Made by a program: the position numbers and the translations under genes. A stretch of 64,000 nucleotides of DNA from Hymenobacter convexus (GTDB lineage Bacteria > Bacteroidota > Bacteroidia > Cytophagales > Hymenobacteraceae): positions 124,001-188,000 of the forward strand of contig NZ_JAUQON010000009.1 of NCBI RefSeq assembly GCF_030580955.1, read 5' to 3'. This document shows positions 8,654 through 18,566 of this stretch, one piece after another (position 1 is the stretch's first letter; each line of letters starts with the position of its first letter). The notes under the pieces were generated by a model. The model had not been told where the DNA came from. It ran no database searches and saw only the letters and a list, made by a program, of their open reading frames with translations.

Positions 8654-11314
8654 ATGCCCGCGTGTCTACCGTGCCGCAGCCGCCCAGCGCTGCTCGCGGC
8701 CATTGCCCTCCCGGCAATGGCCGCCCATGCCCAAACCACTGTTCCCGCCGACACAACCCGTAAAAACCTTAACCTGGAAGAAGTCGTGGTGTCGGCTTCC
8801 CGGGTCGAAGAGAGCTTTTTGCAGTCGCCCGTCACGGTCGAAAAGCTCAATGCCCGGGCCTTGCGCCTCACGCCCGCGCCCTCGTTTTTCGACGCCATCG
8901 AGCATTTGAAGGGCGTGCAAGTCATCACCCCCAGCCTGAGCTTCAAGGTGATAAACGCCCGGGGCTTTGCCAATACCACCAACGTGCGCTTCGCCCAGTT
9001 GGTGGATGGCATTGATAATCAGGCCCCACACATCGGCGGGCCCATCGGCAACATCCTCGGGCCCAGCGACCTGGACATTGAGCGCGTGGAAGTGGTGCCT
9101 GGCACCGCCTCGGCCCTCTACGGACTGAACGCCATCAACGGCCTCGCCAATTTCAGTACCCGCAATCCCTTTCGCTCGGAGGGGCTGAGCGTACAGCAGA
9201 AGACCGGCCTCAACCACGTGGGCGACGCCAGCACCGGCGCCAAAGCTTATTCAGAAACCAGCCTGCGCTACGCCAAAGTACTGGTAGCCGACAAGCTGGC
9301 CTTCAAAGTGAACGGCACGCTGCTGCGCGGCTACGACTGGGTGGCCAACGACCAAACCGACCTCAACGCCGCCGGCAATGCCAAAGTGGGCCTGCTCGGG
9401 GCCGACAACCCCGCCCGCGACCCGGTGAACAGCTACGGCAACGAGTCGTCGGACCGCAGCAACTTCACCCTGCTCAGCACCCCCGACCCGCAGAGCGCCA
9501 AAACCTACCAAGTGGCCCGCACCGGCTACGACGAGCGGGACCTGGTCGACTATAACCTTAAGACTATCAAGGCCGATGCGGCGCTGCACTACCGCCTCAA
9601 GCCCAATGCGGAGCTAAGCTACACCTACCGCGTGGCCCGCTTCGACAACGTGTATCAACGCTCGAACCGCTTCCGGCTGCAGAACTATTTGCTGCAGCAG
9701 CACGCCCTGCAGCTCGTGACGCCGGTGGTGCAGGCGCGGGCCTATTTCACCCAGGAAAACACCGGGCGCAGCTACAACCTGCGCTCGATGGGCGAAAACC
9801 TGGACCGAAATTTTAAGCCCGACGACCAATGGAAGCGCGACTTCACGGCGGCCTGGAATGGCGCCATCACGGCCGGCCAGACCGTGGCCCAGGCGCAAGC
9901 CGTAGCCCGCGCGGCCGCTGACGCCGGCCGCTACCAGCCCGGCACGGCGCTGTTCGGCCAAAAGCTGGGCGAGTTGCAGGACATCAACAACTGGGATGTG
10001 GGCGCCGCCCTGCGCGTGCGCGCCAACCTGGCCCACGCCGAGGCCCAGGTGAACCTGGCCGAAGCACTGCGACGCGGCGGCCACCGCCTACCCGCCAACC
10101 TCGACCTGCTGGCCGGCGCCGACCACCGCACCTACATTGTGGTACCCGACGGCAACTATTTCATCAATCCCAACCCCGGCCAGGACCCGCTCACCGACAA
10201 CCTCACCTATTCCAAAACGGGGGGCTTCGTGCAAGCCGGCGGCCGTTTTCTCGGCGAAAAGCTGCGCCTGACCGCCACGTTGCGCGCCGACAAAAACGAC
10301 TATTTTGATGTGAAGTTCAACCCGCGCTTCACGGCCGTTTTCTCGCCCACCATGCGGCAGAATTTCCGTTTGAGCTACCAGACGGGCTACCGTTTTCCGA
10401 GCTTATTCGAAGGGTTTTCGAACGTAAACAGCGGGCAGGTGAAACGCATCGGCGGGCTGCGGGTGATGTCGGACGGCGTGTTTGAAAACAGCTATTTGCG
10501 CAGCAGCATTGACCTGTTTACCAAAGCTGTGACTGACGCGGCCAACGCTAACACCTCCGCCACGCTAACGGCGGCCCAGAAAACCCAGCTGGCCGTGGAG
10601 CAAAACAAAAACCTGTTGGTGCGAAACCCCTACACCTACCTCAAGCCCGAGTACATCCGCTCGCTGGAGCTGGGCTACAAGGCGGCGCTGGGCCCCGGTG
10701 GCCGGCTGCTGGCCGACGTGGATTTCTACTACAACGCCTACCGCGACTTCATTGCGCAGGTCGAAGCCTACGTGCCCGTCACGGCCACCAGCACCCCCAT
10801 CACCAACGCCGACCTCAGCACCGTAGCTACTGCCCTGAACACCCGCACTGGCCAGGCCCGCTACCGCCTCTGGACCAACTCGCAAACCCAGGTGTACAAC
10901 TACGGCGGCTCGCTGGGCCTGCGCTACGAGCTGGCCGGCGGCTACCTGGCCGGCGCCAACACCACCTACACCCGCCTCGACCGCACCGCCACCAGCGACG
11001 GCCTCGAAGACGGCTTCAACACGCCCCGCTGGGCTTACAACCTCAGCCTCGCCAACGAAAACGCCTACAAGCGTTTGGGCTTTGGCCTCAACCACCGCTG
11101 GCAGCAGGGCTACTATTCCCAAACATTCCTAGTGAACGGCGAGGTAGCCGCTTACCACACCCTCGATGCGCAGCTGAGCTACACGGTGCCCGCGCCCAAC
11201 CTACGCTTCAAGCTAGGTGCCAGCAATGTGCTGAACCAGTACTACGTGTCGTACCTGGGCGGGCCCAGCGTGGGCGGGCTGTATTACCTGACCGTGACGT
11301 ATGAGGTGAAATAG
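8654..11314 (+). CDS. TonB-dependent outer-membrane receptor, probable molybdate/tungstate regulon member
   Basis: An 886-residue protein with a signal peptide (to AAHAQ, about residue 27), no CarboxypepD_reg domain, then a plug starting LNLEEVVVSASRVEES. The plug contains GVQVITPSLSFKVINARGF, QLVDGIDNQAP and the IERVEVVPGTASALYGLNAINGLANF motif. The remainder is a 22-strand-type barrel ending in YYLTVTYEVK with a terminal aromatic-rich strand. No SusD partner is present, so it is not a polysaccharide-utilisation receptor. It is the last gene of the unit that starts at the ModE-box promoter (30-nt spacing), which suggests transport of molybdate, tungstate or a carrier complex of them. Substrate is inference from context only. 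A strong bidirectional terminator follows. Confidence 0.9.
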   Translation: MPACLPCRSRPALLAAIALPAMAAHAQTTVPADTTRKNLNLEEVVVSASRVEESFLQSPVTVEKLNARALRLTPAPSFFDAIEHLKGVQVITPSLSFKVINARGFANTTNVRFAQLVDGIDNQAPHIGGPIGNILGPSDLDIERVEVVPGTASALYGLNAINGLANFSTRNPFRSEGLSVQQKTGLNHVGDASTGAKAYSETSLRYAKVLVADKLAFKVNGTLLRGYDWVANDQTDLNAAGNAKVGLLGADNPARDPVNSYGNESSDRSNFTLLSTPDPQSAKTYQVARTGYDERDLVDYNLKTIKADAALHYRLKPNAELSYTYRVARFDNVYQRSNRFRLQNYLLQQHALQLVTPVVQARAYFTQENTGRSYNLRSMGENLDRNFKPDDQWKRDFTAAWNGAITAGQTVAQAQAVARAAADAGRYQPGTALFGQKLGELQDINNWDVGAALRVRANLAHAEAQVNLAEALRRGGHRLPANLDLLAGADHRTYIVVPDGNYFINPNPGQDPLTDNLTYSKTGGFVQAGGRFLGEKLRLTATLRADKNDYFDVKFNPRFTAVFSPTMRQNFRLSYQTGYRFPSLFEGFSNVNSGQVKRIGGLRVMSDGVFENSYLRSSIDLFTKAVTDAANANTSATLTAAQKTQLAVEQNKNLLVRNPYTYLKPEYIRSLELGYKAALGPGGRLLADVDFYYNAYRDFIAQVEAYVPVTATSTPITNADLSTVATALNTRTGQARYRLWTNSQTQVYNYGGSLGLRYELAGGYLAGANTTYTRLDRTATSDGLEDGFNTPRWAYNLSLANENAYKRLGFGLNHRWQQGYYSQTFLVNGEVAAYHTLDAQLSYTVPAPNLRFKLGASNVLNQYYVSYLGGPSVGGLYYLTVTYEVK

Positions 11315-11347
11315 CCAGGCTACCCTCGCCATGGCAAACGGACAATA

Positions 11348-11384
11348 AAAAAAGGCCCGCTCTCACCGAGAGCGGGCCTTTTTC
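11348..11384. terminator. Bidirectional terminator between the TonB receptor and OmpA genes
   Basis: GGCCCGCTCTC (11354-11364) pairs perfectly with GAGAGCGGGCC (11368-11378) around a 3-nt loop. A run of A precedes and a run of T follows, so it works for both converging transcripts. Confidence 0.9.
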
Positions 11385-11401
11385 TTCCTTAAGCGTTGTG
11401 G

Positions 11402-13018
11402 TTACTTACGCTTAACCGGCGCCTTTTTAGCGGGAGCCTTTTTGGCCGGGGCTTTCTTCACGGGTGCCTTGCCGGCGGTGGGTCGGCCTTCCGGCGTTTT
11501 CTGCAACTCCGAGATGGTGGGCGCGGGACCGTACTTCACCTCGGCCGAGTTGGGCTCGCCGGTCAGGTAGAGGTCAAATTCCACGCGGCGGTTCAGGGCC
11601 TGGCCAGCGGCTTTCGCGTTGTCGGCAATCGGCTTGGTTTCGCCGTAGCCGCGCGATTCGATGCGGTCGGCGGGTACGCCCTGGCTCAGCATGTAGGTGC
11701 GGGCCGAAGCGGCGCGGTCGTACGAGAGACGCAGGTTGTAGTCATCGGCGCCTTTGCTGTCGGTGTGGCCGGCAATGCTCATCGTGTAGTCGGGGTATTC
11801 CGACATGAGCGCGGCGAGGTCTTTCAAAGTCGGGTACGAGCTGGGGAGCAGCACGGCCTTGTTGAATTCGAAGTTGATAAACTTCGTGGCCTCTTGCAGG
11901 CGTTTCTTGGCTTCGGCTTTAATCTCAGGGCAGCCTTTGTTCGAGGCTGGGCCGGCACGGTCCGGGCAACGGTCCTGGTAGTCGGGCACACCGTCACCGT
12001 CGCGGTCGAGCGGGCAGCCGTTGGCGTCCACTTTCACACCGGCCGGGGTACCGGGGCACTTGTCGTTCTGGTCAATCACGCCGTCGTTGTCGGCATCGGG
12101 GCAGCCGCCCAGCTCAGCCTTGCCGGGGGTATCGGGGCACTTGTCGTCGGCATCGGTGATGCCGTCGCCGTCACGGTCGGGGCAGCCTTGCAGGGCGGCC
12201 ACGCCTTTCACGTCGGGGCACTTGTCCTGGTAGTCGGGCACGCCGTCGCCGTCCTTATCGAGCGGGCAGCCGTTGGGGTCCACGGCCACACCGGCGGGGG
12301 TACCGGGGCACTTGTCCTTCTTGTCCGAAACGCCGTCTTTGTCTTCGTCCTTGGCTTTGCCCAGGGCCACCGTGATGCCCGCCTGGTGCAGCAGGAACCG
12401 GTCATAAAGCTTGTCGGGGTTGACAGTCGGTCCGTACAAGTTGTCCACCCGCTCGGTGAACGGGTAGTGGTAGCTGGTGGTGAGGTCCAGCGAAACTACT
12501 TCGCTGAGCCGGAATCGCAGTCCCGCCTGGCCAAACACCTCGGGCCGCCGAATTTGATTGATGCCAAAGTCCTGGCCATTGGCCCGTCCTGAGCTGTTGG
12601 CCAGGAACATGCCGCCGCCGCCCATGAGGTAAGGTTGGATAAACGACTCTTCCTTGAGAATCTTACCGTTGTTGAGCTTGAGCTTGATGCCCAAATCCAC
12701 CATGCCGATGCGGGCGTCGAAATTCTCCCCTGCCCGCAGTTCGCTGCTGAACTTGTAGGTTTCGTAGTAGCCCAGCAGCGCTACGTCGAACGAGGGCGAC
12801 AGGTAGCGGGTGATGGCCCCGCCGCCGCCGACCATCAGGTCGTTGCCGGAACGGTTCCAGAAATCGGAGCCCATGTTGCCGCGGTATTGCAACAGGCCAA
12901 CGTTAGCGCTAAGTGCCGTTTTTCTATCGGGCGTCTGGGCTTGTGCGTGCGGGGCGACCATGCCGAGCATGACGGCCCCCAGTGCAGCGCCCCTGAGGAG
13001 TTGAGGTTTAAAGAACAT
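11402..13018 (-). CDS. OmpA-family outer-membrane protein with TSP3 calcium repeats
   Basis: 538 residues. Signal peptide to HAQAQ (about residue 28), an eight-strand-type barrel (residues 30-220), then thrombospondin type 3-like repeats of the form DKDGVSDKKDKCPGTPAGV (about residues 225-365) whose aspartates bind calcium. A peptidoglycan-binding OmpA domain follows (FEFNKAVLLPSSYPTL, AGHTDSKGADDYNLRLSYDRA, NRRVEFDLY). The last 20 or so residues are an alanine/lysine/proline tail of repeated KAPAKKAPAKK units, unusual for a protein that should end soon after its OmpA domain. The role is to anchor the outer membrane to the cell wall. It ends at the terminator it shares with the TonB receptor. 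Confidence 0.93.
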   Translation of the reverse strand: MFFKPQLLRGAALGAVMLGMVAPHAQAQTPDRKTALSANVGLLQYRGNMGSDFWNRSGNDLMVGGGGAITRYLSPSFDVALLGYYETYKFSSELRAGENFDARIGMVDLGIKLKLNNGKILKEESFIQPYLMGGGGMFLANSSGRANGQDFGINQIRRPEVFGQAGLRFRLSEVVSLDLTTSYHYPFTERVDNLYGPTVNPDKLYDRFLLHQAGITVALGKAKDEDKDGVSDKKDKCPGTPAGVAVDPNGCPLDKDGDGVPDYQDKCPDVKGVAALQGCPDRDGDGITDADDKCPDTPGKAELGGCPDADNDGVIDQNDKCPGTPAGVKVDANGCPLDRDGDGVPDYQDRCPDRAGPASNKGCPEIKAEAKKRLQEATKFINFEFNKAVLLPSSYPTLKDLAALMSEYPDYTMSIAGHTDSKGADDYNLRLSYDRAASARTYMLSQGVPADRIESRGYGETKPIADNAKAAGQALNRRVEFDLYLTGEPNSAEVKYGPAPTISELQKTPEGRPTAGKAPVKKAPAKKAPAKKAPVKRK

Positions 13019-13223
13019 ATTTTTTTAGTGATGGTGGGGAGAAGTACGGTTCCGAACCCGGCCTAGCGGGCCGTTTGGGATGTGCTGCTATACCCTATCC
13101 ACACGAAAAAGTTGTTCAACTATGCGGTTCATCTTACAACAACCATACATCAAACGCCTGTTGGCCAGACAATAACCAAGCTCCAAGTACAGCTTTTCAT
13201 TGCGAACTAGTCTGCTCATAACG

Positions 13224-13250
13224 AAAAAGGCCAGCGCAAATGCGCTGGCC
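13224..13250 (-). terminator. Terminator after the small lipoprotein gene
   Basis: GGCCAGCGCA (13229-13238) and TGCGCTGGCC (13241-13250) form a perfect 10-bp stem. On the minus strand it is followed by TTTTTCG, as expected for the end of the lipoprotein transcript. The rest of 13019-13278 must also hold the promoter of the OmpA gene, where I see no clear -7 element. Confidence 0.75.
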
Positions 13251-13278
13251 CGGCTAGTCGTAGCAAGATGAATTGCAG

Positions 13279-13629
13279 CTATTTTTTCACCCGCGAAAAC
13301 TTCGCATCCCGGCTGCCTCCGGTCACCAGTATCTGGTCGGTTGCGGGCAGGTATTTGACGGGCACTTTCTTCACGCCGTTGTCAATCATGATGGCCTGAG
13401 CCGTGGAATCGTAGATGCCCGTCAGGTCGTTCAAGCCTTCGTGAATAAAGAAATTGTCGCCCGAGCGTTGGATGCGGGTGTGCGTCTGAGAGTTGGTATC
13501 GTCGCTTTTCCACTCGCCCACGAACTTGTCTCGAGGGTTTCCTTCGGGCGTTTTGGGCTTGTCGGGCCCGCAGCTTCCCATCATGCCAATCAGCGCAATC
13601 AGGAGCGCCTGTTTTGCCCAAGTAATCAT
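13279..13629 (-). CDS. Small lipoprotein of unknown function
   Basis: 116 residues from the ATG at 13629 (MITWAKQALLIALIGMMGSCGPDK). The lipobox cysteine is residue 20; a GTG three codons upstream is the alternative start. The mature part (KFVGEWKSDDTNSQTHTRIQRSGDNFFIHEG, then LTGIYDSTAQAIMIDNG) has the look of a small beta-barrel or lipocalin-like domain with a GEW opening motif, but I do not assign a family. It starts 30 nt after the end of nuoL on the same strand and might be read through from it. Confidence 0.78.
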   Translation of the reverse strand: MITWAKQALLIALIGMMGSCGPDKPKTPEGNPRDKFVGEWKSDDTNSQTHTRIQRSGDNFFIHEGLNDLTGIYDSTAQAIMIDNGVKKVPVKYLPATDQILVTGGSRDAKFSRVKK

Positions 13630-13659
13630 ATTGCGCACGTTTTTCAGAGGTTTTCGAGC

Positions 13660-15612
<1,953 letters not shown>

Positions 15613-15624
15613 GGGACTAATCGT

Positions 15625-15726
15625 TGTCATGCTGACGAAGGAAGCACCCTATCACGTCAGCTTTCAGCAGTATTTCCCCGAGCGGCGCAGGTGTGCGAAG
15701 GTCCTCCGCTGCGCTCAGGATGACAG
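15625..15726. repeat. Diverged palindrome of the GTCATGCTGAGCG family between nuoK and nuoL
   Basis: The left end TGTCATGCTGACGAAGGAAG (15625-15644) and the right end CTGCGCTCAGGATGACAG (15709-15726) are the outer arms; the right one is the CTGTCATCCTGAGCGCAG variant. The inner pairing is weaker than in other copies. It lies inside what should be one transcript and overlaps the upstream possible start of nuoL. Confidence 0.6.
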
Positions 15727-15741
15727 ACTTTTATTGCAGCA

Positions 15742-16086
15742 CTACCACTTCAGCCGGCTGAGCAGGTTGACGTCGGTGGTTTGGTAATTGCGGTAAATCA
15801 TGACGATAATGCCCAGGCCCACCGAGACTTCGGCGGCGGCCACGGCCATGATGAAGAACACGAAAATCTGCCCGTTGGCATCGGCGCGGTAGGCCGAGAA
15901 GGCCGTCAGCAGGATGTTCACCGCGTTGAGCATGAGCTCAATGCACATGAAGATGATGATGGCATTGCGCCGCACCAGCACGCCCGTGACACCAATGGCA
16001 AACAGGGCCGAGGCGAAAAACACGTAGTACTGAAGCGGAACGGTCCGAATGACTTCGGGGATGGTTTGGGAAACGGTTGGGTCCAT
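15742..16086 (-). CDS. nuoK: NADH-quinone oxidoreductase subunit K
   Basis: 114 residues from the ATG at 16086 (MDPTVSQTIPEVIRTVPL). This is a normal NuoK length with a short N-terminal extension. Three membrane helices are visible, with the two conserved glutamates in helices 2 and 3 (MCIELMLNAVNILL and AVAAAEVSVGLGIIVMIYRN) that form the proton path. A perfect -7 element (complement TACCTTTG) lies 43 nt upstream at 16129-16136. The unit therefore appears to start at nuoK rather than being read from a longer nuoA-J operon. Confidence 0.95.
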   Translation of the reverse strand: MDPTVSQTIPEVIRTVPLQYYVFFASALFAIGVTGVLVRRNAIIIFMCIELMLNAVNILLTAFSAYRADANGQIFVFFIMAVAAAEVSVGLGIIVMIYRNYQTTDVNLLSRLKW

Positions 16087-16128
16087 GCGCAAGGAAACGG
16101 CGAAAGGGCTGTGCAGCCGGCCGGCCGG

Positions 16129-16136
16129 CAAAGGTA
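16129..16136 (-). promoter_or_regulatory. -7 promoter element for nuoK-nuoL
   Basis: CAAAGGTA on the plus strand, TACCTTTG on the coding strand, a perfect TAnnTTTG. The same octamer precedes mreB and purH at about the same distance from the start codon. I see no good -33 TTG at the expected spacing. Confidence 0.55.
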
Positions 16137-16187
16137 CCCTGAAAAACGAAAAATCAGGGGTTGATTTTGCGGGTGGGCACTTATAGT

Positions 16188-16307
16188 AAAGAACGTCATG
16201 TCGAGCGCAGCCGAGACATCTCGCGTGGGCAGTAACTCAATCGTGAAAACGGGTTTGATTACTTCGGCACGCGAGATGTCTCGGCTGCGCTCGACATGAC
16301 GTTCTTT
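16188..16307. repeat. Perfect 40-bp inverted repeat, long palindrome family
   Basis: Arms 16188-16227 and 16268-16307 are exact reverse complements over 40 nt, with a 40-nt loop. Compared with the commonest copies the core reads ATGTCGAGCGCAGCCGAGAC instead of ATGCTGAGCGCAGCCGAAGC, with every change matched on the other arm. It sits between the divergent nuoK and sigma-factor genes. Confidence 0.95.
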
Positions 16308-16376
16308 TTCGGTCAAATAATCCCTTCCAAAAAAATCTTAAAGTAATTTCGAAGGGCCCGCGTCTGTTTATTCAGA

Positions 16377-16988
16377 ATGACAACCATGGCACTTTCGCTC
16401 CCCTCCTCCCTTGCGCCGATGACGGCTGCCCAGCAAGACCGCCAGATTGCGGACGCCGTGCGCCAGCAACGCCCGCGGCTGTTGCAGTTCATCCGGCGCC
16501 GCATCCCCGACGAAGCCGAGGCCGAAGACCTTCTGCAGGACGTTTTCGCCGAACTCGTAGAAAGCTACCGGCTGCTCAAGCCCGTGGAACAGGCGGCGGC
16601 TTGGCTCTTCCGGGTGGCCCGCAACCGCATCACCGACCTCTACCGCCGCAAGCGGCCGGTGAGCCTCGAAGAAGCCTTCGGCGCGGCCGAGGCTAGCGAC
16701 GACGGTGAGGGCCTGCTGCTGGCCGACCTGCTGCCCGCCGCCGACGACTCGCCCGAAAACCGCCTGTTGCGCGAAACCCTGATGGAAGCGCTGTCGGAAG
16801 CCTTGGCCGAACTCCCCGTTGCCCAACGTGAAGTGTTTGTGTGGCATGAGCTGGAAGACAAAACCTTCCGCGAAATGGAAGAGGAAACCGGCGTGCCCCT
16901 GAAAACGCTCATTTCGCGCAAGCACTACGCCGTGCTGCACCTGCGCAAGCGCCTGCAGGCACTCTACACCGAATTATTCACCGACTAA
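16377..16988 (+). CDS. ECF-type RNA polymerase sigma factor
   Basis: 203 residues. Region 2 is RPRLLQFIRRRIPDEAEAEDLLQDVFAELVESY with AAAWLFRVARNRITDLYRRKR (about residues 32-97). Region 4 is LAELPVAQREVFVWHELEDKTFREMEEETGVPLKTLISRKHYAVLHLRKRL (about residues 140-195). The linker is longer and more acidic than usual. It starts at the ATG at 16377; a second in-frame ATG at 16386 is possible. No classical anti-sigma factor follows; instead a 124-residue membrane protein starts 105 nt downstream and may be the partner. Target promoters cannot be read from the sequence. Confidence 0.9.
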   Translation: MTTMALSLPSSLAPMTAAQQDRQIADAVRQQRPRLLQFIRRRIPDEAEAEDLLQDVFAELVESYRLLKPVEQAAAWLFRVARNRITDLYRRKRPVSLEEAFGAAEASDDGEGLLLADLLPAADDSPENRLLRETLMEALSEALAELPVAQREVFVWHELEDKTFREMEEETGVPLKTLISRKHYAVLHLRKRLQALYTELFTD

Positions 16989-17093
16989 ATGGGGAGCTGG
17001 TGAGGTGGTGAAATGGGGAGTAGTCAAATTGCCTGCTTCAAATTCATCCCAAGCCAATAATTCGCCATTTCACCCCTTCTTATATCACCTATC

Positions 17094-17468
17094 ATGGACC
17101 GTAAATTCTGGCTGCTCCGCGGCCTCCGTTTCTTCTTCTTTGCGGCGCTGTTTGTGGCCGTCGTCACCGTCGCCACTCAGGCGCTGTGGAACTGGCTGAT
17201 GCCTTCACTGTTTCATCTGCCCGTCATCACGCTGGCGCAAACGCTGGGCCTGCTGGTGCTCAGCCGAATACTGTTTGGCTTCCGGGGTGGGCGGCACGGC
17301 GGTTGGGCCGCCAAGAAGCGGGCCTGGCAGCAGCGCATGGCCGGCCGCATGGAAAACCTCACGCCCGATGCCCGCGAAAAATTCCGGCAGGAAATGCGCG
17401 CCCGCTGCAGCGCCTGGGGCCGCACCTCGGCCAAAACGGCCGACACCCCCGTGCAGCAACCTGCCTAA
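17094..17468 (+). CDS. Small membrane protein downstream of an ECF sigma factor
   Basis: 124 residues. Two hydrophobic helices (about residues 11-34 and 42-60) are followed by a charged tail, KKRAWQQRMAGRMENLTPDAREKFRQEMRARC. That LTPDAREKFRQEM stretch resembles the LTxEQR-type helices of Spy/CpxP/CnrR-like periplasmic sensor proteins, but the protein is too short for a full domain. Position after the sigma gene suggests a regulatory or sensing role such as a membrane anchor for the sigma factor (inference). A rho-independent terminator follows at 17505-17538. Confidence 0.72.
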   Translation: MDRKFWLLRGLRFFFFAALFVAVVTVATQALWNWLMPSLFHLPVITLAQTLGLLVLSRILFGFRGGRHGGWAAKKRAWQQRMAGRMENLTPDAREKFRQEMRARCSAWGRTSAKTADTPVQQPA

Positions 17469-17504
17469 CAAACACTTAATAGTATTCTGCGTAACTATTT
17501 TATT

Positions 17505-17538
17505 GGCGCGGCTCCTTTTCAGGGGGCCGCGCTTTTTT
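17505..17538 (+). terminator. Terminator ending the sigma-factor unit
   Basis: GCGCGGC (17506-17512) pairs with GCCGCGC (17526-17532), extended inward by TCC/GGG, and is followed by TTTTTT. Confidence 0.85.
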
Positions 17539-17550
17539 ATGTCAATTTTA

Positions 17551-17568
17551 TTTAGACATTTGCCTAAA
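17551..17568 (+). promoter_or_regulatory. Candidate operator of the ArsR/SdpR-type repressor
   Basis: TTTAGACA (17551-17558) and TGCCTAAA (17561-17568) form an inverted repeat with one mismatch and a 2-nt spacer. It ends 15 nt before the repressor's ATG at 17584. The inner CATTTG resembles the last part of a -7 element, so binding would cover the promoter, as in autoregulated ArsR-family operons. Confidence 0.6.
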
Positions 17569-17583
17569 CATTGAAGTCCAGTT

Positions 17584-17838
17584 ATGAATGCCCTATTCAA
17601 AGCCCTGAACGACCCCACGCGGCGCGCCATTCTGGAGCGGCTGCGGGCCGGGCCGGCCACTGCCGGGGCCATTGCCGAGCAGTTCCAGTTTTCGGCCCCC
17701 ACCATTAGCCACCACCTCGACTTGCTGCGCCAAGCCGAGCTCGTGACCAGCCAGAAGCAAGGCCAGTTTGTGGTTTACACCCTCAACATGACGGTGTTTG
17801 ACGAACTCCTAGGCTGGCTCTACCAATTCAAATCTTAA
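17584..17838 (+). CDS. ArsR-family autorepressor (SdpR-like)
   Basis: 84 residues, nothing but a winged helix: KALNDPTRRAILERLRAGPATAGAIAEQFQFSAPTISHHLDLLRQAELVTSQKQGQFVVYTLNMTVFDELL. No metal-binding cysteines are present, which separates it from metal-sensing ArsR proteins and fits SdpR, the repressor of sdpRI in Bacillus. The next gene, 33 nt downstream, encodes an SdpI-like protein, so the pair reproduces the sdpRI arrangement. A palindrome at 17551-17568 is the likely operator. Confidence 0.9.
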   Translation: MNALFKALNDPTRRAILERLRAGPATAGAIAEQFQFSAPTISHHLDLLRQAELVTSQKQGQFVVYTLNMTVFDELLGWLYQFKS

Positions 17839-17871
17839 CGCTTTTGCTTCACCTACATTCGGCCTTTCATC

Positions 17872-18534
17872 ATGAAAAAGAACCTGTTGTGGCAGCTGCT
17901 CACGCTTGTGCTGCTGGTGGTCCCCTCCTTATACCTGCTGTATGTGTGGCGCGAGCTGCCGGCCCAAGTGCCCACACACTTCGACAGTAGCGGGCAGGCC
18001 AACGGCTACACCGGCCGCGAGCACCTGTGGCTGCTCACGCTGGGCCTGCCGCTGGGTGCGGCGGTGCTGCTCAGCGCCCTCCCCTACCTCGACCCCAAGC
18101 GCCGGCTCGACGGCGCCAACGCTAATTTCCAGAAGCTGCGGCTGGCGTTGGTGGCACTGCTTAGCGGGCTGGCTTGCTATAGCCTCTATCTGGGTGTGCA
18201 CCCCGGCACACCGCCCGGCCAGGGGCTGGCCGTGCTGCTGGGCGTGTTTTTTATGTTTATGGGCAATTACCTTACCACCGTGCAGCCCAATTATTTCGTG
18301 GGTATCCGCACGCCCTGGACGTTGGAGAGCCCAACCGTGTGGGCCCGTACGCACCGCATCGGCGGCATTATGCTTTGTCTGGCCGGCGTGTTGCTGGTGC
18401 TGCTAGCGTTTGTGCTGCCCGCGGCTTGGGTGATGCCCGTGCTGCTCGTGCTGATAGTTGGCACGTCGCTATTCTCTTACGGCTACTCTTATTGGCTTTT
18501 TCGGGAGGAGCAGAAAGTAAGCGGAGCAATTTAA
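17872..18534 (+). CDS. SdpI-like membrane protein (DUF1648 plus SdpI)
   Basis: 220 residues with six predicted membrane helices. The N terminus carries the DUF1648 signature (PAQVPTHFDSSGQANGYTGRE). The second half carries the SdpI signature (FMGNYLTTVQPNYFVGIRTPWTLESPTVWARTHRIGG). In Bacillus subtilis SdpI protects against the SdpC toxin and signals to SdpR; here no sdpC-like gene is visible, and many bacteria keep sdpRI without a toxin. Role as immunity or envelope-stress sensor is therefore inferred. It is followed by an exceptionally regular terminator at 18567-18611. Confidence 0.88.
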   Translation: MKKNLLWQLLTLVLLVVPSLYLLYVWRELPAQVPTHFDSSGQANGYTGREHLWLLTLGLPLGAAVLLSALPYLDPKRRLDGANANFQKLRLALVALLSGLACYSLYLGVHPGTPPGQGLAVLLGVFFMFMGNYLTTVQPNYFVGIRTPWTLESPTVWARTHRIGGIMLCLAGVLLVLLAFVLPAAWVMPVLLVLIVGTSLFSYGYSYWLFREEQKVSGAI

Positions 18535-18566
18535 ATTCAATAATTGCTTGTCCTCTTGATTTTTAT

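Noticed and set aside
8654..11314. SusC-type polysaccharide receptor
   Set aside because: No CarboxypepD_reg domain and no SusD-like gene follows; context points to molybdate.
15613..15630. Upstream ATG at 15630 as the nuoL start
   Set aside because: It lies within the dispersed repeat; the ATG at 15612 gives the usual N terminus.
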